Source: RZYP01 sp964386405 (GTDB taxonomy: Bacteria > Bacillota > Negativicutes > Acidaminococcales > Acidaminococcaceae). Taken from it: a stretch of DNA of 27,978 nucleotides. The translations under genes were made by a program, and so were the position numbers. Under the pieces are notes generated by a model. It ran no database searches. It worked only from the letters and a program-made list of their open reading frames with translations, and was not told where the DNA came from. Below are positions 7,204 through 14,368 of the stretch, piece by piece. Positions within the stretch are counted from its first letter, which is position 1. The number at the start of each line of letters is the position of its first letter. The DNA lies in NCBI GenBank assembly GCA_964386405.1, contig CAYLRW010000014.1:1-27978 (forward strand). Reading direction: 5' to 3'.

Positions 7204-8520
7204 TTATGCTTCTGAAGTTTCGATCTCGTCAGCTATTTCCATGTTGCTCAATTCATTCTCGGAAAGAGAGGCAGTGACCAACTGGGTAATAACCAAGTCG
7301 CCGGAAACATTCAATACTGTACGGCACATATCAAGGAAACGGTCAACGCCGAGGATCAGACCGATACCTTCAGCCGGTACACCGACAGAGGTCAGAAGAA
7401 TGGCGATGATTGGCAGGGTACCGCCCGGTACGCCTGCTGTACCGACACCAGCTAAGATTGCCATCAAGACAACGAAAATCTGGTTTTGCAGGGTAAGGTC
7501 GATGCCGAAAACCTGAGCCAGGAACAGTACGGTGATGCCTTCAAAAAGGGCAGAGCCGTTCTGATTGGCTGAAGCACCGATGGTCAGTACGAAACGGGCA
7601 ATTTTTGGCGGCAGATGCAGAACTTTATCTGCGGTTTCCAGGGCTACCGGCAAAGTTGCATTAGAGGAAGCTGTGGAGAACGCGTAAAGATAAACGTCGC
7701 GGCATTTCAAGAAAAATTGGTAAGGATTTACTTTACCAAACAATTTCAAGAAGAGAGCATAGACTACCAATTGATGGAATACGATGCAGCCGATAACAAC
7801 CAGGGCAAAATACAGAACGTTTTCCAGGAACCCTGCACCGAGTGCATAGACGGTGTTGAAAATCAAGCTGAAGATGGCGTACGGAGCGAGTTTCATCGCG
7901 AAACCAATAACCTTCAAGGAAGTTTCAAATACGGCATTCAAACCTTGGATAATAGGATGATTGAGGTCGGTTACTGTGTAGCTCATAGCATAACCAAAAA
8001 TCAAGGAGAAGACCATGAGGGAGATGATTTCACCGTTGAAAGCACGAGCTGCGGAATCAACAGGGTTTTGCGTAAAGAGGTCTAAAATGTACTGAACCCA
8101 GACTTTGTCGGTTACAGCAGCAGTATTGGCTTGGATTTTGATAACCGAAGCATTCTTGGCAAGCGCGCTGAGATCGGCTGAGACACCGGCACCAGGCTGG
8201 AAGAGATTAGTCATGAAGATTGCCAGCAAAACAGCAATAGCGCTTAAGCCTAATGTGTACATCATGGAGAGTTTGGCTACTTTGCCAAGACCTCTGCCAC
8301 GGCCTAATTCATAAACACCGAGGATAAGTGCTGAAACCAGGAGCGGTACAACGACCATGAAGATCATTCTTAAGAAGATACCAGCAATTAAAGTTAGGAC
8401 TTGAGTGATAAATTTGAATGATGGGTACTGCGCAATTGGAAAAGTGTAGTAGCAAATCAGGCCTGCGATAATGCCTAAAACGAAACCTAAAAGTATTTTG
8501 TGATGTTGTTTCAAGTTCAT
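7204..8520 (-). CDS. Dicarboxylate/amino acid:cation symporter (DAACS family)
   Basis: 438 residues, inner membrane, about eight transmembrane helices plus re-entrant loops as in the GltPh fold. Family motifs are present in order: the serine-rich hairpin ASSNATLPVALETADKV, then NQNGSALFEG (the NMDGT-type unwound TM7), GVGTAGVPGGT (hairpin 2) and DRFLDMCRTVLNVSGD (TM8, substrate-binding). The family imports glutamate, aspartate or C4-dicarboxylates with Na+ or H+. TM7 reads NQNGS rather than NMDGT, so specificity is uncertain. The C-terminal tail is short and acidic. The start is preceded by GAAGGGAAG on the minus strand. If the host is Phascolarctobacterium, a succinate or amino-acid feeder role would make sense, but that is inference. 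Confidence 0.92.
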   Translation of the reverse strand: MNLKQHHKILLGFVLGIIAGLICYYTFPIAQYPSFKFITQVLTLIAGIFLRMIFMVVVPLLVSALILGVYELGRGRGLGKVAKLSMMYTLGLSAIAVLLAIFMTNLFQPGAGVSADLSALAKNASVIKIQANTAAVTDKVWVQYILDLFTQNPVDSAARAFNGEIISLMVFSLIFGYAMSYTVTDLNHPIIQGLNAVFETSLKVIGFAMKLAPYAIFSLIFNTVYALGAGFLENVLYFALVVIGCIVFHQLVVYALFLKLFGKVNPYQFFLKCRDVYLYAFSTASSNATLPVALETADKVLHLPPKIARFVLTIGASANQNGSALFEGITVLFLAQVFGIDLTLQNQIFVVLMAILAGVGTAGVPGGTLPIIAILLTSVGVPAEGIGLILGVDRFLDMCRTVLNVSGDLVITQLVTASLSENELSNMEIADEIETSEA

Positions 8521-8564
8521 TTCTTCCCTTCATTTTTTAGTAAAGTGCGAGATACGTTTTGAAG

Positions 8565-8594
8565 ATTATAATTGCTGCTTTGCGATCGTGATAA
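8565..8594 (-). promoter_or_regulatory. Candidate promoter of the DAACS symporter
   Basis: On the minus strand: TTATCA (8594-8589), an 18-bp spacer and perfect TATAAT (8570-8565), about 45 bp upstream of the symporter start codon. Confidence 0.5.
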
Positions 8595-8876
8595 TATTTT
8601 CACTTAACCACTTTCAAGTAAAATAGCGTGAATTTTGCGAACAATGATAAAATTTTCTCACGGGCCCCGAATTCTTATAATATCAGAAATTTTTCATTCG
8701 TCAATATGACGGGAAATGTATACAAAAAACAAAGAAAAAACATAAGAAAAATGGCTTTGTTATGCGGTTTTTTGACAATCGATGAAATGCGGAAAAGTTA
8801 ACAATTATTGCAAAACAAAAGGATAAAGTATACAATTCCTGCGAATGGCATTTTAATAATATTTCTTCGTTAGGCA

Positions 8877-8905
8877 TTCTCAAAATCTTACTAAAATACT
8901 ATAAT
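8877..8905 (+). promoter_or_regulatory. Candidate promoter of the NRAMP gene
   Basis: TTCTCA (8877-8882), a 17-bp spacer and perfect TATAAT (8900-8905). Transcription would start near 8912, just before the palindrome at 8921-8935. Confidence 0.55.
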
Positions 8906-8920
8906 ATAAGAAAAGAACTT

Positions 8921-8935
8921 TTCGCTTTAAGCAAA
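8921..8935. promoter_or_regulatory. Imperfect palindrome, candidate MntR/DtxR-type operator
   Basis: TTCGCTT-T-AAGCAAA pairs at six of seven positions around a central T. It lies between the predicted start of transcription and the ribosome binding site of the NRAMP gene. From memory, the shape (TTTGCnTTAAGnAAA) resembles the MntR boxes of Bacillus manganese-uptake genes. No regulator gene is in the window, so this is a position-based proposal. Confidence 0.4.
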
Positions 8936-8948
8936 TAGGGAGGTAAGA

Positions 8949-10205
8949 ATGTTTAATAAACTAAAAAAACAACTTTCAACTATTCACGCACAGAGTAAAG
9001 AGGCTTCGGCCGTCTTTAAGTATATTGGCCCTGGGATACTCGTTACAGTTGGCTTTATTGATCCCGGTAATTGGGCAGTCAACCTGGCGGCAGGTGCGGA
9101 TTATGGCTATAGTCTTTTGTGGGTGGTCACGCTTTCAACTATTATGTTGATTCTTTTGCAGCACAACGCTGCTCATCTTGGCATTGTTACCGGCGAATGC
9201 TTGTCAGAGGCTGCCAGCAAATTTCTCAAACCTTGGCTGGCACGTTTTTTGCTTGGTACGGCTATGCTGGCAACGATTGCCACAGCTTTGGCCGAGCTTT
9301 TAGGAGCGGCCATTGCGCTCAATATGTTGTTTGAAATACCAATTTTGCCGGGGGCAATTATTACAGGTGTTATTTGCACTTTGATGTTGTGGACTAACGC
9401 CTATCGCAGATTAGAAATGTGGATTGCCGGATTTGTTTCAGTGATTGCGTTTTCGTACCTATTCGAACTTTCTCTAGTACAGGTCGACTGGCCGATGGCA
9501 GCATTTAATTGGACGGTTCCCAGCTTGCCGGGCGGGTCGATGCTGGTTGTGATGGGTATTTTGGGAGCGGTTATTATGCCGCATAACCTTTTTCTGCATT
9601 CGGAAGTTATCCAGAGCCGCCAATGGAATCTGGAAGACCCGGCACTGATCATTAAACAGCTGCGCTATGAATTTCTTGATACTTTGTTTTCGATGAGCAT
9701 CGGCTGGGCAATCAACAGCGCGATGATTTTATTGGCTGCGGCAACTTTTTTTGCCAATGGTGTTCAAGTCGAAGAATTGCAGCAGGCCAAAGAAATGCTG
9801 GTGCCATTGCTTGGACCCAATGCAGCAAATGTTTTTGCGATCGCCCTTTTATTCGCAGGCTTCGCTTCGACAACGACGGCTGGGATGGCAGGAGCTACAA
9901 TCTTTGCCGGTATTTTTCACGAGCCTTATGATATGAAGGATATCCATTCGCGCATTGGACTGATCATTACTTATATACCGGCCATACTGATACTATTTTT
10001 TATTACTGATCCTTTCTTTGGACTTATTTTGTCACAGGCTCTTTTGAGTGTGCAGCTGCCATTCACGATTTTCATGCAGCTATATCTGACTTCATCGAAG
10101 CGTGTAATGGGTAAATACGCTAATAAGCCATCCACCAAATATACGTTGATCCTCTTAGGGGTTATCGTTACTTTGCTGAATTTGTTCCTGATTTACGAAT
10201 TGTAA
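8949..10205 (+). CDS. NRAMP-family divalent metal (Mn2+/Fe2+) transporter, MntH-like
   Basis: 418 residues, inner membrane, about 11 hydrophobic helices. Metal-binding residues of the NRAMP family are present: D38-P39-G40-N41 in TM1 and A207 with M210-P211-H212 in TM6 (GAVIMPHNLFLHS). The TM6 methionine is typical of transporters selective for soft transition metals and argues against the Mg-transporting NRAMP relatives. The conserved loop GIVTGECLSE follows TM2. It most likely imports Mn2+ or Fe2+ with protons. The start follows GGGAGG by 5 bases. It is monocistronic, with its own promoter, an operator-like palindrome and a terminator. Confidence 0.93.
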   Translation: MFNKLKKQLSTIHAQSKEASAVFKYIGPGILVTVGFIDPGNWAVNLAAGADYGYSLLWVVTLSTIMLILLQHNAAHLGIVTGECLSEAASKFLKPWLARFLLGTAMLATIATALAELLGAAIALNMLFEIPILPGAIITGVICTLMLWTNAYRRLEMWIAGFVSVIAFSYLFELSLVQVDWPMAAFNWTVPSLPGGSMLVVMGILGAVIMPHNLFLHSEVIQSRQWNLEDPALIIKQLRYEFLDTLFSMSIGWAINSAMILLAAATFFANGVQVEELQQAKEMLVPLLGPNAANVFAIALLFAGFASTTTAGMAGATIFAGIFHEPYDMKDIHSRIGLIITYIPAILILFFITDPFFGLILSQALLSVQLPFTIFMQLYLTSSKRVMGKYANKPSTKYTLILLGVIVTLLNLFLIYEL

Positions 10206-10217
10206 CTGGCTCAAAAA

Positions 10218-10254
10218 GTCCAAAGAGGGACTAGTCCCCTTTGGACCATTTTTC
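10218..10254 (+). terminator. Intrinsic terminator of the NRAMP gene
   Basis: GTCCAAAG (10218-10225) pairs with CTTTGGAC (10239-10246). Inside is the perfect palindrome GGGACTAGTCCC (10227-10238), with one A bulged between. ATTTTTC follows. Confidence 0.88.
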
Positions 10255-10296
10255 TTTTGGCAGTTTTTGCTCAAATTAGCGTGCAGGAGAATAGGT

Positions 10297-10325
10297 TTGG
10301 TATAGCGAATCCTGTAGACTATAGC
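10297..10325 (+). promoter_or_regulatory. Weak candidate promoter of the secreted stalk-like protein
   Basis: TTGGTA (10297-10302), a 17-bp spacer and TATAGC (10320-10325). Four of six positions match in each hexamer. It is the best pair I found between the NRAMP terminator and the start at 10382. Confidence 0.35.
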
Positions 10326-10381
10326 TTATACAGCTAGTGACGCAAGAAATTATTGGAGGCAATTCCCTGGGAGGTTTTTAG

Positions 10382-11496
10382 ATGAAGAAGATATTATTGA
10401 TATTATCAATGTTAATGGTTTTGATGAGTTTTTCTGTCGCACTGGCTGAGGAACAGCAGGTTGCCAAAGCGCAGCCTTCAGCAGCAGCGTGGTATCACAA
10501 TAATGTAATTTTTACCAAAGGTCAGATTACGGAAATTAATGAAAACAGTGTAAGAGTTGAAGGTGAAGGCGGCTACAGAGATATCGTCCTGCACATTTCT
10601 CCAACTACCCAGATAGTAAATGCGGAGGATGGCTCGCCTGTTGCTTTGGCTTCCTTGCAGAAAGGCAGCAGTTTGGTTGCATATTACGGACCGGGCGTAA
10701 GCAAGAGTATGCCGCCGCAAGGCAATGCCTTTGCTTTGGTTGTCGGTACACCGTCTAAGGGCAGTGCTGGTATTTATATGAAAGCAGGCAGCGTGCAGAA
10801 ACCAGCTGATGAAATGATCAAGGTCATGTCTTCTAATGGCGATAGGGTGATCACTATTACCAATGAAGTATTCCCAAATTTGAATTCCATTAAGGAAGGT
10901 TCGGAACTGCTGGTCTGGTACGATATGATGACAATGAGTCTGCCTGGGCAGGCGACAGCGACAAAAGCTGTATTGCTACCTGCAACAATCAAGGTACATC
11001 TTGGTGCCGGTGTTATCGTTGCTAACGGCAAAGAACTTGTTTTGGGGCAGGGGGACAGCATCATTAATAACGGCAAGACGGTTTTGCTGCCGCTGCGCAT
11101 TATTGCAGAAAACTTGGGTTATAGTATTGTGTGGCAGGCTGATGAAAAACAAATAGAGCTAAAAGAAAACAATGACACAGCCGCTGTCCTAAAAATTGGC
11201 AGTCACAGCTATCAAAAAGGACAGGAAGTGATTGGTCTTGCCAATGCGCCGGAGCTGGTTCAGGGCAAAACTTTGGTGCCNNNNNNNNNNNNNNNNNNNN
11301 NNNNNNNNNNNNNNNNNNNNNNNNNNNNNNNNNNNNNNNNNNNNNNNNNNNNNNNNNNNNNNNNNNNNNNNNNNNNNNNNAAGTGATTGGTCTTGCCAAT
11401 GCGCCGGAGCTGGTTCAGGGCAAAACTTTGGTGCCAGTAGAGTTTTTTACCGATGTTCTGAACATGAAGGTATCTGTAAGCAATAGTCCCATTTGA
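10382..11496 (+). CDS. Secreted protein with duplicated beta domain and copper-amine-oxidase-N-like domain (split by assembly gap)
   Basis: A signal peptide ends near ALA-EE (residue 22). Two related beta-rich units follow: about 43-122 (GQITEI..., VAYYGPGVSKSMPPQ) and about 132-200 (GSVQKP..., VWYDMMTMSLPGQ), suggesting internal duplication. From about 210 the sequence has the copper amine oxidase N-terminal-like pattern: NGKELV, NNGKTVLLPLRIIAENLGYSI, QGKTLVP. The frame is interrupted by 100 N at 11281. If the N and one copy of the 55-bp repeat are removed, reading continues as VPVEFFTDVLNMKVSVSNSPI and stops at 11494-11496, giving an intact protein of about 319 residues. Such domains are common in envelope proteins of Firmicutes, usually without a copper site. 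GGGAGG precedes the ATG by 7 bases. Function unknown; the exopolysaccharide operon starts about 310 bp later but is separated by a terminator. Confidence 0.8.
11226..11280 (+). repeat. Left copy of a 55-bp direct repeat at the assembly gap
   Basis: These 55 bases are identical to 11381-11435 and abut the run of N. Both copies encode the same protein segment (from QEVIGLANAPELV to GKTLV), so they are best read as one genomic sequence written twice. Confidence 0.9.
11281..11380. other. Assembly gap of 100 N
   Basis: Exactly 100 unknown bases, a usual placeholder length. The flanks overlap by 55 identical bases, so the true gap is probably negative and no sequence is missing. Confidence 0.95.
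11381..11435 (+). repeat. Right copy of the 55-bp direct repeat at the assembly gap
   Basis: Identical to 11226-11280; the gene continues from its end with CCAGTAGAG, keeping the reading frame of the left copy. Confidence 0.9.
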
Positions 11497-11536
11497 TTAA
11501 AACGTTAATAACAGCGTTAGCAAAAGATCTTTTTGC

Positions 11537-11572
11537 AAGGTGCTTTTCCTATTAAGGAGAGGCACCTTTTTT
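11537..11572 (+). terminator. Intrinsic terminator after the stalk-like protein
   Basis: AAGGTGC (11537-11543) pairs with GCACCTT (11562-11568); the inner TTTTCCT/AGGAGAG extends the stem with G-U pairs to 14 bp around an ATTA loop. A T-run follows. Confidence 0.88.
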
Positions 11573-11697
11573 CTGTCTCTATTTAAAAGAAAAATTCATA
11601 TTAAAAAATAATGATTAAATTTTAAGAACATTGGCAATATACAGAAGGAAGAAGGCATAAAACGTCGAAGATAGTGGTGTTTATATATCGTTGTTGA

Positions 11698-11729
11698 TGC
11701 TAACGGGCATTAACACTCTGTGCATTAAC
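11698..11729 (+). repeat. Short direct repeats upstream of the porin operon
   Basis: GCATTAAC occurs at 11707-11714 and 11722-11729 (15-bp period), and the related GCTAAC at 11698-11703 precedes them. They lie about 80-110 bp before the porin start, in the leader or promoter of the operon. I could not identify a convincing -35/-10 pair in 11573-11808, so regulatory meaning is open. Confidence 0.35.
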
Positions 11730-11808
11730 TATAACCAGGCAAAAGACAGCATCATTAGCGTAAAAACGGAAAGCAACTGTAATAAATAAAGCAAATTGGT
11801 GGTGTGCC

Positions 11809-13014
11809 ATGATTAAGAAGATTGCAGTAATGACATTTGCGGCGACGTTGTTGATGGCTCCGGCGGCTTTCGCTGCAACGGCTAATCCATTCGCGGATGT
11901 TCCGAAAGGCCACTGGGCATATGCTTCGCTGGCAAAACTGGAGCAAGGCAGTATTTTGGCAGCAGACAAGGATTTTGACGGAAACAAGATAATTACTCGT
12001 TATGAAATGGCGCAATTAGTTGGCGCCGCCCTGGCGAACAAAGACAAGTACAATGCTGACGTCCAACAAAATGTTTTGCCGAAACTTTCTGCCGAGTTTG
12101 CGGAAGAATTGAAGAACTTTGGTGTGCGGATTGGCAAATTGGAAGCTGCTGAGGATAATGTTAACTTCACTGCGCAGATAAGGTGGCATTACGTCGACAA
12201 CTATAGAAGCAAGCACGATAGCAGCGATGACCATCAATTGCGTTCACGTATTTACATTAACGGCAAAGTCAACGAAACCTGGGACTATCACGCGATGCTG
12301 GAAAATAAACAGGATTTGCATACCAATGCGGAAGAGGGCAAAACTGGCTTTGAGCGTGCATATGTGACGGGGCGCTTGGGTGGTGCAAAAGTTACCGGTG
12401 GCGTCTTTGGCAATCTGCTGGCAGAGGGTAATATTTATGATACAAGTTTTGATGGCATCAAGCTGGATTTTGGTGATGTCATAAAATACAGCCTTCTCTA
12501 TGGTAATGCTGATATTGAAAGAGATAATAAGCTGTTTGCGGCGACGGCTTCTTACAAAGATTATGATTATGATGCCGCAGTTGGCTATCATCACATTAAG
12601 TATGATGTCGGCAATCCTGCTGCTAACACAATTTGGAGTGCCGGCGGCAATTATGATTTTGGCAATTATTCTTTCGGTGCCATGTATCTGCGGGCAAGTG
12701 AACAAGATGCCAAAGGTGACCGCGACGGCTATGTTCTGACGCTGACCCATGGCAGGCTGAAGGAATGGCGGGCACACACTTATGAAATTTACGCCAAATA
12801 TTATGACCAGTCTGTACATACTTATTTAGCGCACACGATGAATGGTCTGGCCGGGTACATGGATGGCTTCAAGGGTTACAGCATAGGTGCTCAATATGCA
12901 GTAGCCAAAAATATCGTATTTGGTTTAGAGTATTATGACCTGAAAGATAAGATAACGGATGAAAAGAACAGGACAATCTGGACTCAGTTTATCTTTGATT
13001 TCAGTGCTGATTAA
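11809..13014 (+). CDS. SLH-domain outer-membrane porin (OmpM-like)
   Basis: 401 residues. A signal peptide ends at about FAA (23). One SLH domain spans about 26-80 (NPFADVPKGHWAYASLAKLE, then ITRYEMAQLVGAAL), then a helical, coiled-coil-like linker (about 80-115, LPKLSAEFAEELKNFGVRIGKLE), then about 285 residues of alternating beta strands ending in FIFDFSAD. This is the architecture of Negativicutes OmpM proteins, in which the SLH domain binds modified peptidoglycan and the barrel sits in the outer membrane. The ribosome binding site is poor (TGGTGG about 5 bases ahead). The next gene starts 12 bp after the stop with no terminator between, so the porin is probably co-transcribed with the exopolysaccharide genes. 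It could be a general tether/porin or the exit pore for the polymer. Confidence 0.9.
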   Translation: MIKKIAVMTFAATLLMAPAAFAATANPFADVPKGHWAYASLAKLEQGSILAADKDFDGNKIITRYEMAQLVGAALANKDKYNADVQQNVLPKLSAEFAEELKNFGVRIGKLEAAEDNVNFTAQIRWHYVDNYRSKHDSSDDHQLRSRIYINGKVNETWDYHAMLENKQDLHTNAEEGKTGFERAYVTGRLGGAKVTGGVFGNLLAEGNIYDTSFDGIKLDFGDVIKYSLLYGNADIERDNKLFAATASYKDYDYDAAVGYHHIKYDVGNPAANTIWSAGGNYDFGNYSFGAMYLRASEQDAKGDRDGYVLTLTHGRLKEWRAHTYEIYAKYYDQSVHTYLAHTMNGLAGYMDGFKGYSIGAQYAVAKNIVFGLEYYDLKDKITDEKNRTIWTQFIFDFSAD

Positions 13015-13026
13015 GAGGCGATAGAT

Positions 13027-14349
13027 GTGAAACTTTATGAAAAATTAATCAACAGAGAAGCTAACCTGGCGGTAGTAGGTCTCGGTTATGTAGGCTTGCC
13101 GATAGCAGTTGCTTTCGCAGAAAAAGTAAATACTATGGGTTTCGACATCAATGAGGAAAAAATAGCTGATTACCAAAACGGCATTGACCCTACTCAGGAA
13201 GTCGGCGATGAGAAGATCAAAAATACAAAGCTGCGGTTTACAACTACAGAAGCTGATTTGCAGCAAGCGAGCTTCATTATTGTTGCAGTGCCGACGCCTG
13301 TTAATGGTGACGAAACACCTGACTTGAATCCGGTCGTGGGTGCCAGCAAGATCGTTGGCAGAAATCTCAGCAAAGGCAGCATCGTCGTTTTTGAGTCGAC
13401 TGTCTATCCGGGGGTTACGGAAGATATTTGCATACCGATTTTGGAAAAAGAGTCAGGACTGCGCTGTGGTGAGGACTTTAAAATCGGTTATTCGCCGGAA
13501 AGAATCAATCCGGGGGATAAGGTGCACAGACTGGAAAATATTACGAAAATTGTTTCCGGTATGGATGCGGAGACACTGGAAGAAATTGCGGCAGTCTATG
13601 AGCTGATTATTGAAGCCGGAGTTTATAAAGCGGAAAGCATTAAAGTCGCCGAAGCAGCGAAACTGGTGGAAAACTCTCAGCGTGATATCAATATAGCCTT
13701 CATGAATGAATTTGCGATAGTCTGTGAATTGATGGGCATTAATACGAAAAGTGTTATTGATGCCATGAATACCAAGTGGAATGCGCTTGGCTTCTATCCG
13801 GGCCTGGTAGGTGGGCACTGTATTGGTATTGATCCTTACTATTTCATCTACAAAGCTAAAATGCTCGGGTATCATTCTCAAATCATTGCTGCGGGCAGAA
13901 AGATCAACAATAGCATGGGCAGTTTTGTCGCTGACGCGGTCATCAAGAGTTTGATTCAGGCCGACCAGAATGTCCGGCATGCGAAAATCTATGTATTTGG
14001 CATAACCTTCAAGGAAGATTGTCCTGATATCCGCAATTCCAGGGCCTTTGATGTTTTGAAAAGACTGGCGGAGTATGGCATTCAGACAAAGGTTGTTGAT
14101 CCGGTAGCGGATAAGAAGGAAGAAAAGCGTGAATTTGGCATTGACTTGGTCGACATGGAAGAAGTTCACGAAGCTGACTGCCTGATTTTTTTGGTCGCGC
14201 ATAAACAATTCAAGGATTTGCAGCCGGCAGAAATCGATGCTTTGTATAATCAACAATTAGCGAATAATCAAAGGGTAATTATCGATGTGAAGAGTATTTT
14301 TGAAGCAAATACTTTTAAGAATAAGGGATACATCTATTGGAATTTATAG
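13027..14349 (+). CDS. UDP-sugar 6-dehydrogenase (UDP-HexNAc 6-dehydrogenase type)
   Basis: 440 residues. The N-terminal Rossmann motif is VVGLGYVGLPIAVAFAEK; VAVPTPVNGDETPDL and ESTVYPGVTED are conserved in UDP-glucose/UDP-HexNAc dehydrogenases; GGHCIGIDPYYF carries the catalytic cysteine C265; GITFKEDCPDIRNSR is the C-terminal NAD-domain motif. The length and GGHCIGIDPYYF version match the WbpO/TviB/WecC group, which oxidises UDP-HexNAc to UDP-HexNAc-uronate with two NAD+, rather than classical UDP-glucose dehydrogenase. Substrate choice is inferred. The GTG start overlaps an out-of-frame ATG and follows AGAGG by 8 bases. In this operon it probably supplies an acidic sugar nucleotide to the synthase two genes downstream. 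Confidence 0.9.
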   Translation: MKLYEKLINREANLAVVGLGYVGLPIAVAFAEKVNTMGFDINEEKIADYQNGIDPTQEVGDEKIKNTKLRFTTTEADLQQASFIIVAVPTPVNGDETPDLNPVVGASKIVGRNLSKGSIVVFESTVYPGVTEDICIPILEKESGLRCGEDFKIGYSPERINPGDKVHRLENITKIVSGMDAETLEEIAAVYELIIEAGVYKAESIKVAEAAKLVENSQRDINIAFMNEFAIVCELMGINTKSVIDAMNTKWNALGFYPGLVGGHCIGIDPYYFIYKAKMLGYHSQIIAAGRKINNSMGSFVADAVIKSLIQADQNVRHAKIYVFGITFKEDCPDIRNSRAFDVLKRLAEYGIQTKVVDPVADKKEEKREFGIDLVDMEEVHEADCLIFLVAHKQFKDLQPAEIDALYNQQLANNQRVIIDVKSIFEANTFKNKGYIYWNL

Positions 14350-14368
14350 TTGAGGAGGGTTGCGGCAG

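Larger units (their letters stand above)
8521..8948. other. 428-bp AT-rich divergent intergenic region
   Basis: No gene seen. It contains promoter candidates for both flanking transporters, two TTGTATACAA-like elements (ATGTATACAA 8716-8725 and AAGTATACAA 8826-8835), and a DtxR/MntR-like palindrome near the NRAMP start. A 60-codon minus-strand open frame at 8701-8883 lacks a plausible ribosome binding site and has a composition that simply reflects AT-rich DNA. Confidence 0.55.

Noticed and set aside
7615..8085. 156-codon plus-strand open frame
   Set aside because: Antisense to the DAACS symporter, whose family motifs span this stretch on the minus strand.
8671..8681. Perfect TATAAT at 8676-8681 as a plus-strand promoter
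   Set aside because: No -35-like hexamer at 16-18 bp, and it lies about 270 bp from the NRAMP start, which has a closer, better promoter.
8701..8883. 60-codon minus-strand open frame in the divergent intergenic region
   Set aside because: No ribosome binding site, residue content typical of translated AT-rich DNA, and it overlaps promoter-like elements.
11281..11386. Apparent frameshift/truncation of the stalk-like protein
   Set aside because: The N run has arbitrary length and the flanks are duplicated; after collapse the frame is open to a natural stop.
11226..11435. A genuine tandem repeat or target-site duplication around an inserted element
   Set aside because: 55 bp is far longer than usual target duplications, the middle is only N, and collapse restores the gene.
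13453..14256. 267-codon minus-strand open frame
   Set aside because: Antisense shadow of the UDP-sugar dehydrogenase.
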